Assembly (NCBI RefSeq): GCF_016316925.1
Contig: NZ_JAEEGB010000013.1
Span: 62,001-126,000 of the forward strand
Reading direction: 5' to 3'
Origin: Clostridium aciditolerans
GTDB lineage: Bacteria > Bacillota > Clostridia > Clostridiales > Clostridiaceae
DNA: 64,000 nucleotides
Position numbers and translations under genes: made by a program
The notes under the pieces: generated by a model
The model's database searches: none
Seen by the model: the letters and a program-made list of their open reading frames with translations, nothing else
What the model was told of the DNA's origin: nothing
Part shown: positions 1 through 8,815 of the stretch, in pieces
Layout of the letters: the number at the start of each line of letters is the position of its first letter
Numbering within the stretch: position 1 is the first letter of the stretch

Positions 1-487
1 TTTTTCCTACACCGGTTGGTTTAAAAATACTGCCGTAAACAGAATACTCTTCTCTAAAAAATTTATAAATGCCTTCGTTATTGCGCCCTTCGTGGAAAGG
101 CCTGTCTGAAACCAAGGCAACAGCAGCCGTTTTAGTAAATCCTCTATCTTTAAGTTCTTCCATAAATTTAATATCCTTCACGAATGAATACATCTGCTCT
201 GGATACTGACCATTTAATGGACACTTTAGTTCAATGGCATACCTTTCAGATTTATCTTCATTAAATATGGTAATATCTATTTCCTTCTTAATGGTTTTGT
301 TATCTGGTGTAAAGTAAGACACATTCCTTTCAAATTGGACTTTATACCCTAGAAGCCTGTCTCTTAAGAATATCCCCAGCTCATGCTGAAGACTAAACTC
401 ATTATAGATTTCAACTTTATTAGTCTGTGCGTACATGAAGAAGTCTTCTACAAACTTCCTTAAATCTAGCAAAGCCTCTACCTCCAT
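1..487 (-). CDS. Partial PD-(D/E)XK nuclease-like protein
   Basis: Reading the minus strand from the ATG at 487 gives 162 open codons that run off the window edge, so the C-terminus is missing. Residues about 69-90 look like a PD-(D/E)XK nuclease core: D71 in EIDITIF, then E86 and K88 in AIELK, on two predicted beta strands. The N-terminus is helical. The start lies 15 nt after the stop of the upstream gene, so the two are probably one transcript. Family membership is inferred from the D...ExK pattern only. The target (foreign DNA, or a repair role) cannot be told from the sequence. Confidence 0.5.
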   Translation of the reverse strand, partial: MEVEALLDLRKFVEDFFMYAQTNKVEIYNEFSLQHELGIFLRDRLLGYKVQFERNVSYFTPDNKTIKKEIDITIFNEDKSERYAIELKCPLNGQYPEQMYSFVKDIKFMEELKDRGFTKTAAVALVSDRPFHEGRNNEGIYKFFREEYSVYGSIFKPTGVGK

Positions 488-502
488 CCTTCAGCCGATC
501 TC

Positions 503-1018
503 TCAATCACAAAAACTAGATTTGTATTTCATCAGTGTATCTTCAACCTCGTGCCAAATTGTGACCGTTTCACCATCATCCTCAAATACTTTACCATGGC
601 TCTTAGGCCCATCCAACTTCATCTGCGAGTAATTATTCTTAAAAGTCGGCACGTACAGTTCTGGGTTGTTTTCGTCACTGCATAAGCGCTCCATCATATC
701 TATGGTAGCACGACCTGTGGCGGCAACTGCCTTAAAATAAGCACGGATGATCTTATGGTTATATTGATTCGGTTTAACTGCCCATACTGGAATTCGTTGA
801 TTTGCTTTTCCGTAAAAATCCTTGTTAGTATCTTCATTTTGTTTTGCTACTGTTCTTGGATTATAGGCTTGTGATGCTTTTTCAAAGGTTTTTGCAATAT
901 ACCAGCGCATACAGCTTTCCACTGCAGCATCTTGTGTTTCATTCGTTAAATTCAATGCGATGCAGAACTTCTCATACACATCTGCATCAACTGTAAAGGA
1001 AACGCTCTTATTCACCAT
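503..1018 (-). CDS. Hypothetical protein with RHH/RelB-like N-terminus
   Basis: 171 residues. The first 45 residues (beta strand SVSFTVDADVYEKF followed by two helices) look like a ribbon-helix-helix or DinJ/RelB antitoxin-type DNA-binding segment. The remainder is not recognised. The gene has a good ribosome-binding site (GGAGGTG) and a clear promoter at 1048-1075. It is followed after 15 nt by the PD-(D/E)XK-like gene. Two copies of an 11-bp direct repeat sit on and just upstream of the promoter, which fits autoregulation by an RHH protein. A two-gene regulator-nuclease pair is an inference; neither gene is a family I can name. Confidence 0.5.
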   Translation of the reverse strand: MVNKSVSFTVDADVYEKFCIALNLTNETQDAAVESCMRWYIAKTFEKASQAYNPRTVAKQNEDTNKDFYGKANQRIPVWAVKPNQYNHKIIRAYFKAVAATGRATIDMMERLCSDENNPELYVPTFKNNYSQMKLDGPKSHGKVFEDDGETVTIWHEVEDTLMKYKSSFCD

Positions 1019-1047
1019 TTACACCTCCGCTATTTACTCTATTACAA

Positions 1048-1097
1048 ATTATACCACTAATTTGTATTTTGTAAATACTAATAAATTAATTTGTATT
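1048..1097 (-). promoter_or_regulatory. Sigma-A promoter with paired direct repeats
   Basis: On the minus strand TTTACA (1070-1075) and TATAAT (1048-1053) are separated by 16 bp. An 11-bp repeat, TAATTTGTATT on the plus strand, occurs at 1058-1068 (in the spacer) and 1087-1097 (upstream of -35), 29 bp apart. It reads as a promoter with operators for the gene starting at 1018. Confidence 0.65.
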
Positions 1098-1115
1098 TAC
1101 TCATCAACATAAACA

Positions 1116-1146
1116 CGAAAAACACCCTGCATTTCAGCAAGGTGTT
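1116..1146 (-). terminator. Rho-independent terminator after recombinase operon
   Basis: Arms 1121-1130 and 1137-1146 form a 10-bp stem with one mismatch and a 6-nt loop. On the minus strand they are followed by a T-rich run (plus-strand A run at 1118-1122). It closes the recombinase operon 20 bp after its last gene and so marks the likely left limit of prophage transcription. Confidence 0.7.
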
Positions 1147-1165
1147 ATATCCTATTAACATTTTT

Positions 1166-2737
1166 TTAGCTTTCAATTTCTATACTAATGCCTGACTTAA
1201 ATTCCACCTCAATTCTGTCATCGTGAACTGTAACTTTTTCAATAAGCCGCCTTACTAACTGCTCATCATATTCCTCTAACTCACAGGATTGTTCATTCAA
1301 GAAGTTATTCATTTCACCGATTCGTTGCCTTTTTCCTTCTCGCTCTGCATTTTCAACCAGTGCATTTTGCTTCAGTTCCCGAAGGCGATAAATTTCATCA
1401 GCCACATCTTCATAGTCATTCTTGGACTTTGCTTGTATAAGAAGCTGTTGCTGTAATTCTTCCAATTTGCTGTCAATATCATTGGTGGCATTATCATTTT
1501 CTTCATTAAATACAGTAGCTATGTTTTTCTGCAAGGTTGAGAGGAAGGGTTCTTTGTTAGACAAAAGTTCGTTAATGGCCTTGACCACTGCTGTCTGCAA
1601 TGTTTCCTCGTTTATGGTAGGGGCCATGCATTCAGACCCTTTTTCCTCCAATCGGCTGACGCATCTCCAAACAATAGACTTGTAACCTCGGTTATTCCAA
1701 TGTACCCGTCGGTAAATATCGCCGCAGTGACTGCAGTACACAATACTCGATAAAGCATACTTGCTGCTATAAACTCTCTTTTTACCGCCCTTCCCACCAC
1801 GCAGGTTGGATCTCCGAACCATCTCTTCTTGAACTTGCATAAAAAGCTCCCTTGGAATAATCGGCTCATGGCTGTTTTCTACATAATACTGGGGAGCGAT
1901 GCCGTTATTCTTGACCCGCTTTTTAGAAAGGAAATCAACCGTATAAGTCTTTTGCAGAAGGGCATCACCGATGTACTTTTCATTCTGCAGTATCTTTTTC
2001 AGTGTTTCTGGTCTCCATTTGGCTTTGCCTGCCGCTGTAAGAATACCGTCAGCTTCTAGTCCTCTTGCTATTTGTAAAAGACTAGCTCCTTCAAGGTACT
2101 CTCTATAAATCCGTTTAACAACCTCCGCACCCTCTGGGTCAATGACTAGTTGTTTGTTTTCGTCCTTGGTGTATCCAAGGAAACGCTTGTGGTTGACCTG
2201 AACCTCACCTTGTTGATATCGATACTGAATGCCTAGCTTAACGTTCTGGCTTAAGGATTGGCTTTCCTGTTGGGCAAGTGAAGCCATAATGGTTAGTAGG
2301 ACTTCACCCTTGGAATCCATGGTATTGATATTCTCTTTCTCGAAGAAAACAGCGATGTTTTTATCCTTTAACTGACGGATGTATTTTAGGCAGTCCAACG
2401 TGTTTCTGGCAAATCGGCTGATGGATTTTGTGATGATCATGTCAATATTTCCTGCCATGCACTCTTCAATCATGCGGTTGAACTCTTCACGCTTCTTGGT
2501 ATTTGTGCCTGTGATACCGTCATCCGCAAAAATACCTGCCAATTCCCATTCCTTGTTCTTCTTAATATAATTTGTATAATGTTCAATCTGAATTTCATAA
2601 CTTGAAGCCTGCTCTTCACTATCCGTTGAAACACGACAGTAAGCAGCCACTCGTATTTTGGGTTTGCTTTCACTGCTCTTATTGCTTCCGACACGTTTAA
2701 TTGCTGGAATCACTGTGACATTCCTACTCACTGCCAC
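1166..2737 (-). CDS. Large serine recombinase (copy 1, third gene)
   Basis: A 523-residue site-specific DNA recombinase. The N-terminal resolvase domain (about 30-180) carries the catalytic-serine motif YCRVSTDS and the conserved Arg pair of SISRFARN. A recombinase domain, a zinc-ribbon region (CSHC near residue 340 with a later Cys pair) and a C-terminal coiled coil follow, the usual layout of phage integrases. The start is GTG at 2737: GAGGTG lies 7 bp upstream inside the end of the preceding gene, and no better ATG exists. It is the last gene of a three-gene recombinase operon. It is near-identical to the gene at 56996-58567 except for its last 20 or so residues. Confidence 0.92.
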   Translation of the reverse strand: MAVSRNVTVIPAIKRVGSNKSSESKPKIRVAAYCRVSTDSEEQASSYEIQIEHYTNYIKKNKEWELAGIFADDGITGTNTKKREEFNRMIEECMAGNIDMIITKSISRFARNTLDCLKYIRQLKDKNIAVFFEKENINTMDSKGEVLLTIMASLAQQESQSLSQNVKLGIQYRYQQGEVQVNHKRFLGYTKDENKQLVIDPEGAEVVKRIYREYLEGASLLQIARGLEADGILTAAGKAKWRPETLKKILQNEKYIGDALLQKTYTVDFLSKKRVKNNGIAPQYYVENSHEPIIPRELFMQVQEEMVRRSNLRGGKGGKKRVYSSKYALSSIVYCSHCGDIYRRVHWNNRGYKSIVWRCVSRLEEKGSECMAPTINEETLQTAVVKAINELLSNKEPFLSTLQKNIATVFNEENDNATNDIDSKLEELQQQLLIQAKSKNDYEDVADEIYRLRELKQNALVENAEREGKRQRIGEMNNFLNEQSCELEEYDEQLVRRLIEKVTVHDDRIEVEFKSGISIEIES

Positions 2738-2740
2738 TTG

Positions 2741-3154
2741 TTACACCTCACTTTCTATCAAACTGTAGGCATATTCGGCCTGCTTGTATGGATCTTCATA
2801 TTTTTGCACCAGAGGTTTTGCTTTGAACTTTACAGGGTAGGTCGTTTCCGGCACATCTTTAGGTTCCCATATCCTTCCGAGCTTTTCTGCTCTTTTTCGT
2901 TTTTCCACCCTGGCTTTTTCAAAGGTCTCCTCATCAATAATGGGTGGGTAAAATTCATCGCCAACGTAGTGCTTGTTCTGTAACATCTTACCTGCTGTGG
3001 CATGATAACAATCTATCCCAGCCTTTTTAGCAGCTTCCTTCAAAGAAAGGCCTGCCAAGTATCCGGAAAATAATTCTTTTACCTGCTCAGAAGTCTTTTC
3101 ATCCACAACAGCTTTTCCATCTTCAATTCTATATCCATAGGGTGTGTGACCCAT
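2741..3154 (-). CDS. Stand-alone recombinase DNA-binding domain, no catalytic domain
   Basis: 137 residues matching only the middle (recombinase, Pfam 07508-like) part of a large serine recombinase: YGYRIEDGKAVVD, a helical stretch, then YVGDEFYPPIIDEETF. The catalytic resolvase domain and the zinc ribbon are absent. Its ATG directly follows the TAG stop of the upstream gene (TAGATG) and its stop lies 3 bp before the next GTG start, so it is translationally coupled to both. Because the second prophage keeps the same small gene at the same place, it is probably functional, perhaps as an accessory or directionality protein. That role is inferred. Confidence 0.8.
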   Translation of the reverse strand: MGHTPYGYRIEDGKAVVDEKTSEQVKELFSGYLAGLSLKEAAKKAGIDCYHATAGKMLQNKHYVGDEFYPPIIDEETFEKARVEKRKRAEKLGRIWEPKDVPETTYPVKFKAKPLVQKYEDPYKQAEYAYSLIESEV

Positions 3155-4717
3155 CTAATTCACCAACCTTTCCTTCAATGTGATTCCACATTTTAATTCA
3201 AAACCTACTTCCTCCCGTGAAAAGACAATAATCCTCTCTACGTAATCTTCAAACAACTCATCCTCATAAGCTGTGAGCATTTGGGACTTAGTTGCAAACT
3301 TAAGCAGACGGTCAACCTCTTCAACTTTTGTAAAATTCCCATTGACGGAACGAGTAAGTTGATCCTTTTCGACAAGAAGCCTTTCTCTTTCTGCTTCCAA
3401 TGAATTCTTTTCTTTATTAAACAGAGCAGGTTCCAGATATCCTTTGGCCATTAAACCCGTCAGCATCTGACTCTGCTCCATGTTGTTTTCAATCTTAGTT
3501 TCCAACTCTTCAATTCTACGAAAACTCGCTACATTATTCTGGTTACGTAACCCATTCAAAAGTGGTCTTAATATGAACTTCTGACCGTAAATGAGTTTAT
3601 TCATCATCGTAACAAAAGCAGTCTTTATATCTTCATCTCGAATGAACTGCATAGAACATTCCGTTATATTGCCTATATGCTTACTACAGCACCAAGCGAC
3701 GTATTTTCTTCCAGATGAATGAATTCGTCTTTTAAAGGTACTGCCACATTCCGAGCAAATAATTTTGCCAGAAAAGGAATATCGGTTTTGATATTTACTG
3801 TTGCGCTTTTCGATGCCTTTTTCCTTTGCTCTCTGATTGAGAACGACATCTACAGCTTCAAAATCTTCATGGCTAATAATTGCCTCATGATGGTTTTCTA
3901 CTAAGTACATATTTTTCTCACCGTAATTGGTGTGCCTGTTAAAATGGCTGTCAGTATAGGTCTTTTGCAAAAGTACATCACCAGTATATTTTTCATTGGT
4001 CAAAATTCCTCGAATGGTAGTAGCCGTCCAACGGCCACCTCTTTTTGAAGGGATACCCTTTTGATTAAGATCATTTGCAACTTTCTGTGTACCTTTACCC
4101 GATAACACTTCTGCAAAAATATACTTTACAATTTCAGCCTGCTTAGGAATTACTATCATTTGACCATCCATGTTTTGATAGCCATAGGGTGGATAGGAAA
4201 TTTTAAAGGTTCCGTTTTGAAATCGTCTTTGAATGGCCCACTTCGTATTTTCTGAAATGGAAATCGATTCGCTTTCTGCAAGTCCGCTTAAAATAGAGAG
4301 CATCAACTCGCTTTCCATTGTCCCCGTATTGATGTTTTCTTTCTCAAAATAAATATGAACCCCAAGGCCGATCAGTTTGCGAACCATCTCCAAGCAGTCT
4401 GTAGTATTTCTCGCAAATCGGCTGATGGACTTTGTAATAATTAAGTCAGTCCTTCCAGTTTCACAGTCTGATAACATTCTAAGCAAGTCAGAGCGGTTTT
4501 CCTTTTTCGTGCCACTGATTCCCTCGTCATAATATAAGCCTGCATATTCCCATTCTGGGTTCGCCTTTATGTAGGTCTCATAATGAGCCTTTTGTGCTTG
4601 CAAGCTGACTAGCTGTTCATTACTATCTGTGGAGACTCGGCAGTAGGCAACTACTCGTGTTTTTGGCTTAATAAAAGAGTTGGCAAGATTTCCTTCTATT
4701 TTCGTTATCTTTTTCAT
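3155..4717 (-). CDS. Large serine recombinase (copy 1, first gene)
   Basis: About 520 residues. Resolvase domain near residues 20-175 with catalytic-serine motif YCRVSTDS and KSISRFARN, a recombinase domain (YPPYGY... onward), zinc ribbon (CSEC near residue 325, paired Cys near 350) and C-terminal coiled coil. The start at 4717 (MKKITKI) is preferred to an in-frame codon at 4744 because a purine-rich ribosome-binding stretch precedes it. It differs clearly from the recombinase at 1166-2737, so the phage carries two distinct catalytic recombinases plus the small one between them. Its closest relative in the window is 58985-60550. Confidence 0.9.
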   Translation of the reverse strand: MKKITKIEGNLANSFIKPKTRVVAYCRVSTDSNEQLVSLQAQKAHYETYIKANPEWEYAGLYYDEGISGTKKENRSDLLRMLSDCETGRTDLIITKSISRFARNTTDCLEMVRKLIGLGVHIYFEKENINTGTMESELMLSILSGLAESESISISENTKWAIQRRFQNGTFKISYPPYGYQNMDGQMIVIPKQAEIVKYIFAEVLSGKGTQKVANDLNQKGIPSKRGGRWTATTIRGILTNEKYTGDVLLQKTYTDSHFNRHTNYGEKNMYLVENHHEAIISHEDFEAVDVVLNQRAKEKGIEKRNSKYQNRYSFSGKIICSECGSTFKRRIHSSGRKYVAWCCSKHIGNITECSMQFIRDEDIKTAFVTMMNKLIYGQKFILRPLLNGLRNQNNVASFRRIEELETKIENNMEQSQMLTGLMAKGYLEPALFNKEKNSLEAERERLLVEKDQLTRSVNGNFTKVEEVDRLLKFATKSQMLTAYEDELFEDYVERIIVFSREEVGFELKCGITLKERLVN

Positions 4718-4778
4718 CCTCTCACATCCTTCTTGGTAGGTCACATATTACCTCTGAAACCCTTATATATCAACGATT

Positions 4779-5015
4779 TCAGGGCATTATCTCTGCCAAA
4801 TAAGGGGAGAAAGTTTGGCGGTTGAGTGCGTCTATCTTGTTGAATTCCACTTCAGTTATTAAGCCTTTTTCGAGCATCTTTCTAAGTAATTTTTCTGCCT
4901 GGATATAATCAAACTCACGTTGTAACCGTTCCTGTGATACTCTCTTTAGTGCAGTGCTTTTGTCTATAACTTCATCTGATATCTTCGTAACTTTTTTATC
5001 CTCGTGCTGATTCAC
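4779..5015 (-). CDS. Small SHOCT-like protein
   Basis: 78 residues, starting at GTG 5015 with GGAGGTG 7 bp upstream. The C-terminal half (LLRKMLEKGLITEVEFNKID) has the short amphipathic helical pattern of SHOCT-type oligomerisation segments. A homologue, 60603-60833, occupies the same position before the recombinases of prophage 2, so it belongs to the integration module. Function is unknown; a partner or regulator of the recombinases is a guess from position. Confidence 0.7.
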   Translation of the reverse strand: MNQHEDKKVTKISDEVIDKSTALKRVSQERLQREFDYIQAEKLLRKMLEKGLITEVEFNKIDALNRQTFSPYLAEIMP

Positions 5016-5029
5016 TGAGAATCACCTCC

Positions 5030-5068
5030 TACCTAATAGCCGTGGGAACAGGTCGAAGTTGAGGATTT
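5030..5068 (-). repeat. 39-bp dispersed element, copy A
   Basis: One of three copies. On the minus strand AAATCCTCAAC (5058-5068) is followed after exactly 16 bp by GGCTATTAGGTA (5030-5041). The ribosome-binding site and GTG start of the gene at 4779-5015 follow at once. The same frame encodes a KSST...HGY-stop peptide, as at the 3' end of the sigma-like gene (copy C). Confidence 0.75.
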
Positions 5069-5094
5069 GTAGAATTTAATTTGAATCAGAGCAT

Positions 5095-5131
5095 AAAAAA
5101 AGAGCCTGCAAGGGAAGAACCCCCACAGGCT
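5095..5131 (-). terminator. Terminator after amidase
   Basis: AGCCTG (5103-5108) pairs with CAGGCT (5126-5131), with further GGG/CCC pairing inside. On the minus strand a run of seven T follows (plus A run 5095-5101). It separates the lysis genes from the recombinase operon. Confidence 0.8.
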
Positions 5132-5195
5132 ACATACATTTAATAGTTTGATATATTATTTGAGAGGCTTGATGATTTTTAACTCGCTCCATTTG

Positions 5196-5897
5196 TTAAT
5201 CATACTTAATAAATGCATCCGTAAAGCCTGCCTTTTTAGCTTTGGCAAGCTGTGCCTCAGCATTTGCTTTATCCGAATATGCACCGATCTGCACACGGTA
5301 ATATTTCTTTTTCACTGGTTCTGCTGGCTTATTTTCTGTGATTAGTAATTTCTTCACATCCGCTCGAAAGGTGTCCATACTCTTCCCATGTTTAGGGAAC
5401 CAGTGCATCACATCCCCATGGTTACTGGCAATGCCTCGTTTATAACCTTCGCTGTGACAGATGATATCTTTTTCGCTAAATCCATAGAGTTTGCAAAGAT
5501 GTACACAAAGCTCCACAGCTTCCTTGTAAACAGCAGAAAAATACGAGGCATCGGTCAATCCGTCCTCGCAAATTTCAAATCCAATATGAGTATTGTTCGC
5601 AGCTCCGCCAGCATGCCAACCTCGGTGATTCCAAGGTAATGTTTGATAGGTAGCAATGGAACCATCTGCTAATTTACCAATGAAGGCATGGACACAGACT
5701 TCACGCCCTCCAGGTTTGTCTTGATTCCAATGGTTGTTATACTGGTTCTTTCCTAGCAAGCCATCGTCTGGGCCAACGTAGCGCTTCAACCATGGGTTGT
5801 TTGCACCAGTCGAGTGAACCATAATACCCTTTGGCGTTATGGTTTTACCCGCTTTATAGCAGGCATTGTTCGTAAGTAATAGTTTGCGTAACTTCAT
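5196..5897 (-). CDS. N-acetylmuramoyl-L-alanine amidase endolysin with SPOR-like tail
   Basis: Cell-wall hydrolase for host lysis. Residues about 15-165 match the amidase_2/PGRP fold, with likely zinc and catalytic residues in VHSTG, RGWHAGG, FEICED and CHSEG. The last 40 residues (YYRVQIGAYSDKANAEAQL) look like a SPOR-type peptidoglycan-binding repeat. There is no signal peptide, so export depends on the holin encoded upstream. The ATG at 5897 has GAGGTG before it. A second amidase with the same design is at 60964-61665. Confidence 0.92.
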   Translation of the reverse strand: MKLRKLLLTNNACYKAGKTITPKGIMVHSTGANNPWLKRYVGPDDGLLGKNQYNNHWNQDKPGGREVCVHAFIGKLADGSIATYQTLPWNHRGWHAGGAANNTHIGFEICEDGLTDASYFSAVYKEAVELCVHLCKLYGFSEKDIICHSEGYKRGIASNHGDVMHWFPKHGKSMDTFRADVKKLLITENKPAEPVKKKYYRVQIGAYSDKANAEAQLAKAKKAGFTDAFIKYD

Positions 5898-5928
5898 TAA
5901 AATCACCTCTAATCAAATATTAAGTCAA

Positions 5929-6369
5929 TCATCTTCCACCACCAGGCTTAGGCGGTTCCCCATCACGTCCATGTAGTTGCTGTAAAACCGATTTTAGGTT
6001 TTCTGGGATAGGCAGTCCAATATGTCCAGCATTCTCCAAAATGGATACTCCTTCATTACTTAGGTAGAAAAAGATTACTGCTGTTCGTAAAATGCCACTA
6101 TTTTCTCCAATACTAACCAAAATTTGTGTATCGATAATATGAGCGATTCCTACCATTATAAAGATGAGCACCTTTTTGAAAATTCCCTTAGCACCGATTT
6201 CGCTACACAGTTTTTTATTCGCAATTGCACAAAGGACACCTGTCAGATAATCGATGACCACGAAGGCTACCAGTGCATAGAGAAATCCATCATAACCGCC
6301 GAGAAACCATCCGAAAAATCCACCGGCAGCGGCAAAAGTCAGCTGTATCCAATTCCAAGTCTCTTTCAT
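5929..6369 (-). CDS. Phage holin (TcdE / phage_holin_4 type)
   Basis: 146 residues with three to four hydrophobic segments (GGFFGWFLGG, FLYALVAFVVIDYLTGVL, VLIFIMVGIAHI, TAVIFFYLS) and a hydrophilic Gly/Pro-rich C-terminus. This pattern is typical of toxin-secretion/phage-lysis holins that open the membrane to let the amidase out. Start 6369 is chosen for GGAGGTG 8 bp upstream; an earlier in-frame codon at 6426 lacks one. It stands between a terminator and the amidase gene. Confidence 0.9.
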   Translation of the reverse strand: MKETWNWIQLTFAAAGGFFGWFLGGYDGFLYALVAFVVIDYLTGVLCAIANKKLCSEIGAKGIFKKVLIFIMVGIAHIIDTQILVSIGENSGILRTAVIFFYLSNEGVSILENAGHIGLPIPENLKSVLQQLHGRDGEPPKPGGGR

Positions 6370-6403
6370 TAAAAACACCTCCGTTTCGAGTATTTGTATA
6401 TAG

Positions 6404-6433
6404 AAAAGCACCCCTGCAAATTGCAAGAGCGCT
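6404..6433 (-). terminator. Terminator between tail fibre and holin genes
   Basis: Arms 6407-6417 and 6423-6433 pair over 11 bp with several G-T wobbles. On the minus strand TTTTCTATATA follows. A terminator at the same place in prophage 2 (62105-62138) supports the reading. Confidence 0.6.
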
Positions 6434-6444
6434 GAATTTTATCT

Positions 6445-8799
6445 TTATATTATTTGAATTAGGTCATGAATTTGTTGCATTACATCTGCCCTTGGTCTTC
6501 CTGTACCAATAGGTAGCCATGTGACAGATGGTATATCGAATGCATGGGAAGAATCAAAACTATTAATTATCATAGTAATCGCATCAATAGCTTTACGCAT
6601 TTCAACGATATGGAATGGCCAATTCTTAACAGTGGTCTTTCTTGCGATGATCTCCTCTTTCCAAGTTGCAGGGGACATATTGTAATAGCTACGTACCCTG
6701 TTTATAGCAGTTCGAAGCGTCTTAATATGCGCTGCCTTTACATGTGTCACATTAGCGGTGATGATTTCAAAAGGTAATGCTAAAATCGTGAAGGTACGAA
6801 CAACTTCTGTGCTTGCTGACTCGATATCACTGTCAAGGCAACGAAAAGTAACCGTATGATTTCCTACAGAAAGAGGTTCTGCTTGGTAAACCGTCTTGAC
6901 ACCATTACCAAGATAGCCGCTTACAGAAAACCGCTCAGGATTGTCCACGCTATTTTGCCATGGACCAGAGTCAATCCTTACCTCCACTATTTGTGTTTGT
7001 CCATCTGGTTCAATTCCTGTTGTAATCATAAAACGTGGTGTAGAGTTATAAGTAAAATTGCCAGACATTGGACAGTCCACTACTGGTGATGCAGGTGGGC
7101 TGTTTTTCTTTACCATGTTGCTAACTACAAAGGCAGAAACTGCATCAAGTGCATCTGTAACACTGATTCGATAACGGGTATACCGACCAGCTATTTGTGA
7201 AGCATTTACCTGAAGGCTACCTGAGGTATTGCTTGAAATAATAGTAGTCAGTGCTACGTATGCCGACCAATTCACACCATCTGTCGATGTAGACTGTTGT
7301 ATGACATACTGCTTAATCGCACTGGTTCCAGGTACCGTCCCACTCCATGAAAGATTTATTGTATTAGCTTCATATATAGGAGGGTTTGCGGCAAAAATAG
7401 TCGGTGGTATGGGCAGTATGTTTTTACGAACAGTATTGCTGGAAATAGTCCAGTCTGAGTAATAATCCTCACCAGCCGTACCACGAGTTCTTATTCGAAA
7501 CCGACGATAATGGCCACGTATAGCAGGTGGACTGACATTTAAAATACTGCTTGTTGCAGAAGTATTGACTATAGCCAATGCCAACCAGGCACCCCAATTG
7601 ATGTTATCATGTGAATCACTGTACTGTATTTCATAGGAAGTGATAGGGTTACCTGCACCGCCAGATGCTCCGCTCCAAGAAAGAGTGACATTTCCTTCAG
7701 ATAATGTTGCACTTACCGTGCAAAGGGTCGGTGCTGCACAAGCTGTGACATTACAATAGATACTATTGCTGACTTTTTCTATTGAATAAACATCCAATGT
7801 ATCAATTGTCCAAATACCAAATTGAGTATATGTTCCTGGAGTCCTTGAAACTATTGGGTTATAGCTCCCTCCGCTTGCCGCCAGTGTCAACGTGGTCAAC
7901 ACATTCCACGCACTCCAAGTACTATTATCCGTAGATGTGCGACTGGCAATTTGATATCCCTTAATTGGACTGGTACCGTTAGATGCTCCGCTCCAATTAA
8001 GCGTGATAGTCTCATCGCTATATGCTGCCGGTGAGGCAACAGCAGTCGTCGCTGGCTTTGGCACCGTATTTCTGCGGATGCTGTTTGTGGATACTTTCCA
8101 GCTAGAGTAATAACTAGCACCTGCTGTACCACGGGTTCGTACCTGAAATCTACGATAATTACCTCGGGTAGGAGGCGGTGCAACGGATACACTACCACTT
8201 GTCGCTGTGGTGGTCACCGTTGTCAGAGCAGTCCATGCTCCCCATGTGACATTATCGGCGGAATCACTATATTGAATCTCATAACTGGAAATCGTATTAT
8301 TGATGCCTCCAGAAGCACCGCTCCAAGAAAGAGTCACATTCCTTTCCGCAAGTGTTGGAGAAACAGTACAAGATGTTGGGGCTCCACAAGCTGTAGTAAG
8401 CAATGGAGCACTTAGTACCGTATAGCTTGAATTGGTAATTACACCAGAGGATAATGGCAATCGTCCATCAGATACCACTTTGAATGTGACTGGCTGGGTT
8501 GCATTACCTGTAGTAGAAGCGCAGGTTACCGAAACATATCTGAGCCTTGGTGTGGTCCCTTCCCAGTTATCTCCATCCGCCGCTTTAATACGTACCTGTG
8601 AAGAAGATCCATTTACAGTCATAGTGCAAAGCAATGCATAACCACTACGGATAAAGGAACCTGATGAACCCAACGCAGCGGATATGGTGAAATTGTATCT
8701 CATCTGACTATTATTTAGACGGCTTTTGGTATAAGTAATTGTGTAATGGACGGTCGGGCTAGAACCCGCCTGCAGAGTGATGCCATTAATATCCGCCAC
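6445..8799 (-). CDS. Fibronectin-III-repeat tail fibre protein
   Basis: 784 residues and probably exported on the virion. At least four fibronectin-III-like units, each with a VTLSWSGASGG or INLSWSG strand and a Y-E/V-IQ(Y/Q)S-W sandwich pattern, occupy about residues 140-580. An extra beta domain follows, then a helical C-terminus. Two of the repeat pairs are clearly a duplication of one another. It lies between the baseplate-type gene and the holin, the usual place for receptor-binding or adhesion appendages. The first 130 residues are an unrecognised beta-rich virion-attachment part. Confidence 0.75.
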   Translation of the reverse strand: MADINGITLQAGSSPTVHYTITYTKSRLNNSQMRYNFTISAALGSSGSFIRSGYALLCTMTVNGSSSQVRIKAADGDNWEGTTPRLRYVSVTCASTTGNATQPVTFKVVSDGRLPLSSGVITNSSYTVLSAPLLTTACGAPTSCTVSPTLAERNVTLSWSGASGGINNTISSYEIQYSDSADNVTWGAWTALTTVTTTATSGSVSVAPPPTRGNYRRFQVRTRGTAGASYYSSWKVSTNSIRRNTVPKPATTAVASPAAYSDETITLNWSGASNGTSPIKGYQIASRTSTDNSTWSAWNVLTTLTLAASGGSYNPIVSRTPGTYTQFGIWTIDTLDVYSIEKVSNSIYCNVTACAAPTLCTVSATLSEGNVTLSWSGASGGAGNPITSYEIQYSDSHDNINWGAWLALAIVNTSATSSILNVSPPAIRGHYRRFRIRTRGTAGEDYYSDWTISSNTVRKNILPIPPTIFAANPPIYEANTINLSWSGTVPGTSAIKQYVIQQSTSTDGVNWSAYVALTTIISSNTSGSLQVNASQIAGRYTRYRISVTDALDAVSAFVVSNMVKKNSPPASPVVDCPMSGNFTYNSTPRFMITTGIEPDGQTQIVEVRIDSGPWQNSVDNPERFSVSGYLGNGVKTVYQAEPLSVGNHTVTFRCLDSDIESASTEVVRTFTILALPFEIITANVTHVKAAHIKTLRTAINRVRSYYNMSPATWKEEIIARKTTVKNWPFHIVEMRKAIDAITMIINSFDSSHAFDIPSVTWLPIGTGRPRADVMQQIHDLIQII

Positions 8800-8815
8800 T
8801 TACATTCACCTCCTC

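Noticed and set aside
5030-5068. Reading the 39-bp element as a promoter with -35 and -10 boxes
   Set aside because: In copy A the transcript would start inside the ribosome-binding site of the next gene, leaving it unusable; the element is therefore reported as a repeat of unknown role.
6445-8799. Repeats suggestive of a CRISPR array
   Set aside because: They are coding duplications of fibronectin-III units, with long imperfect repeats in one open frame; no CRISPR array is present in the window.
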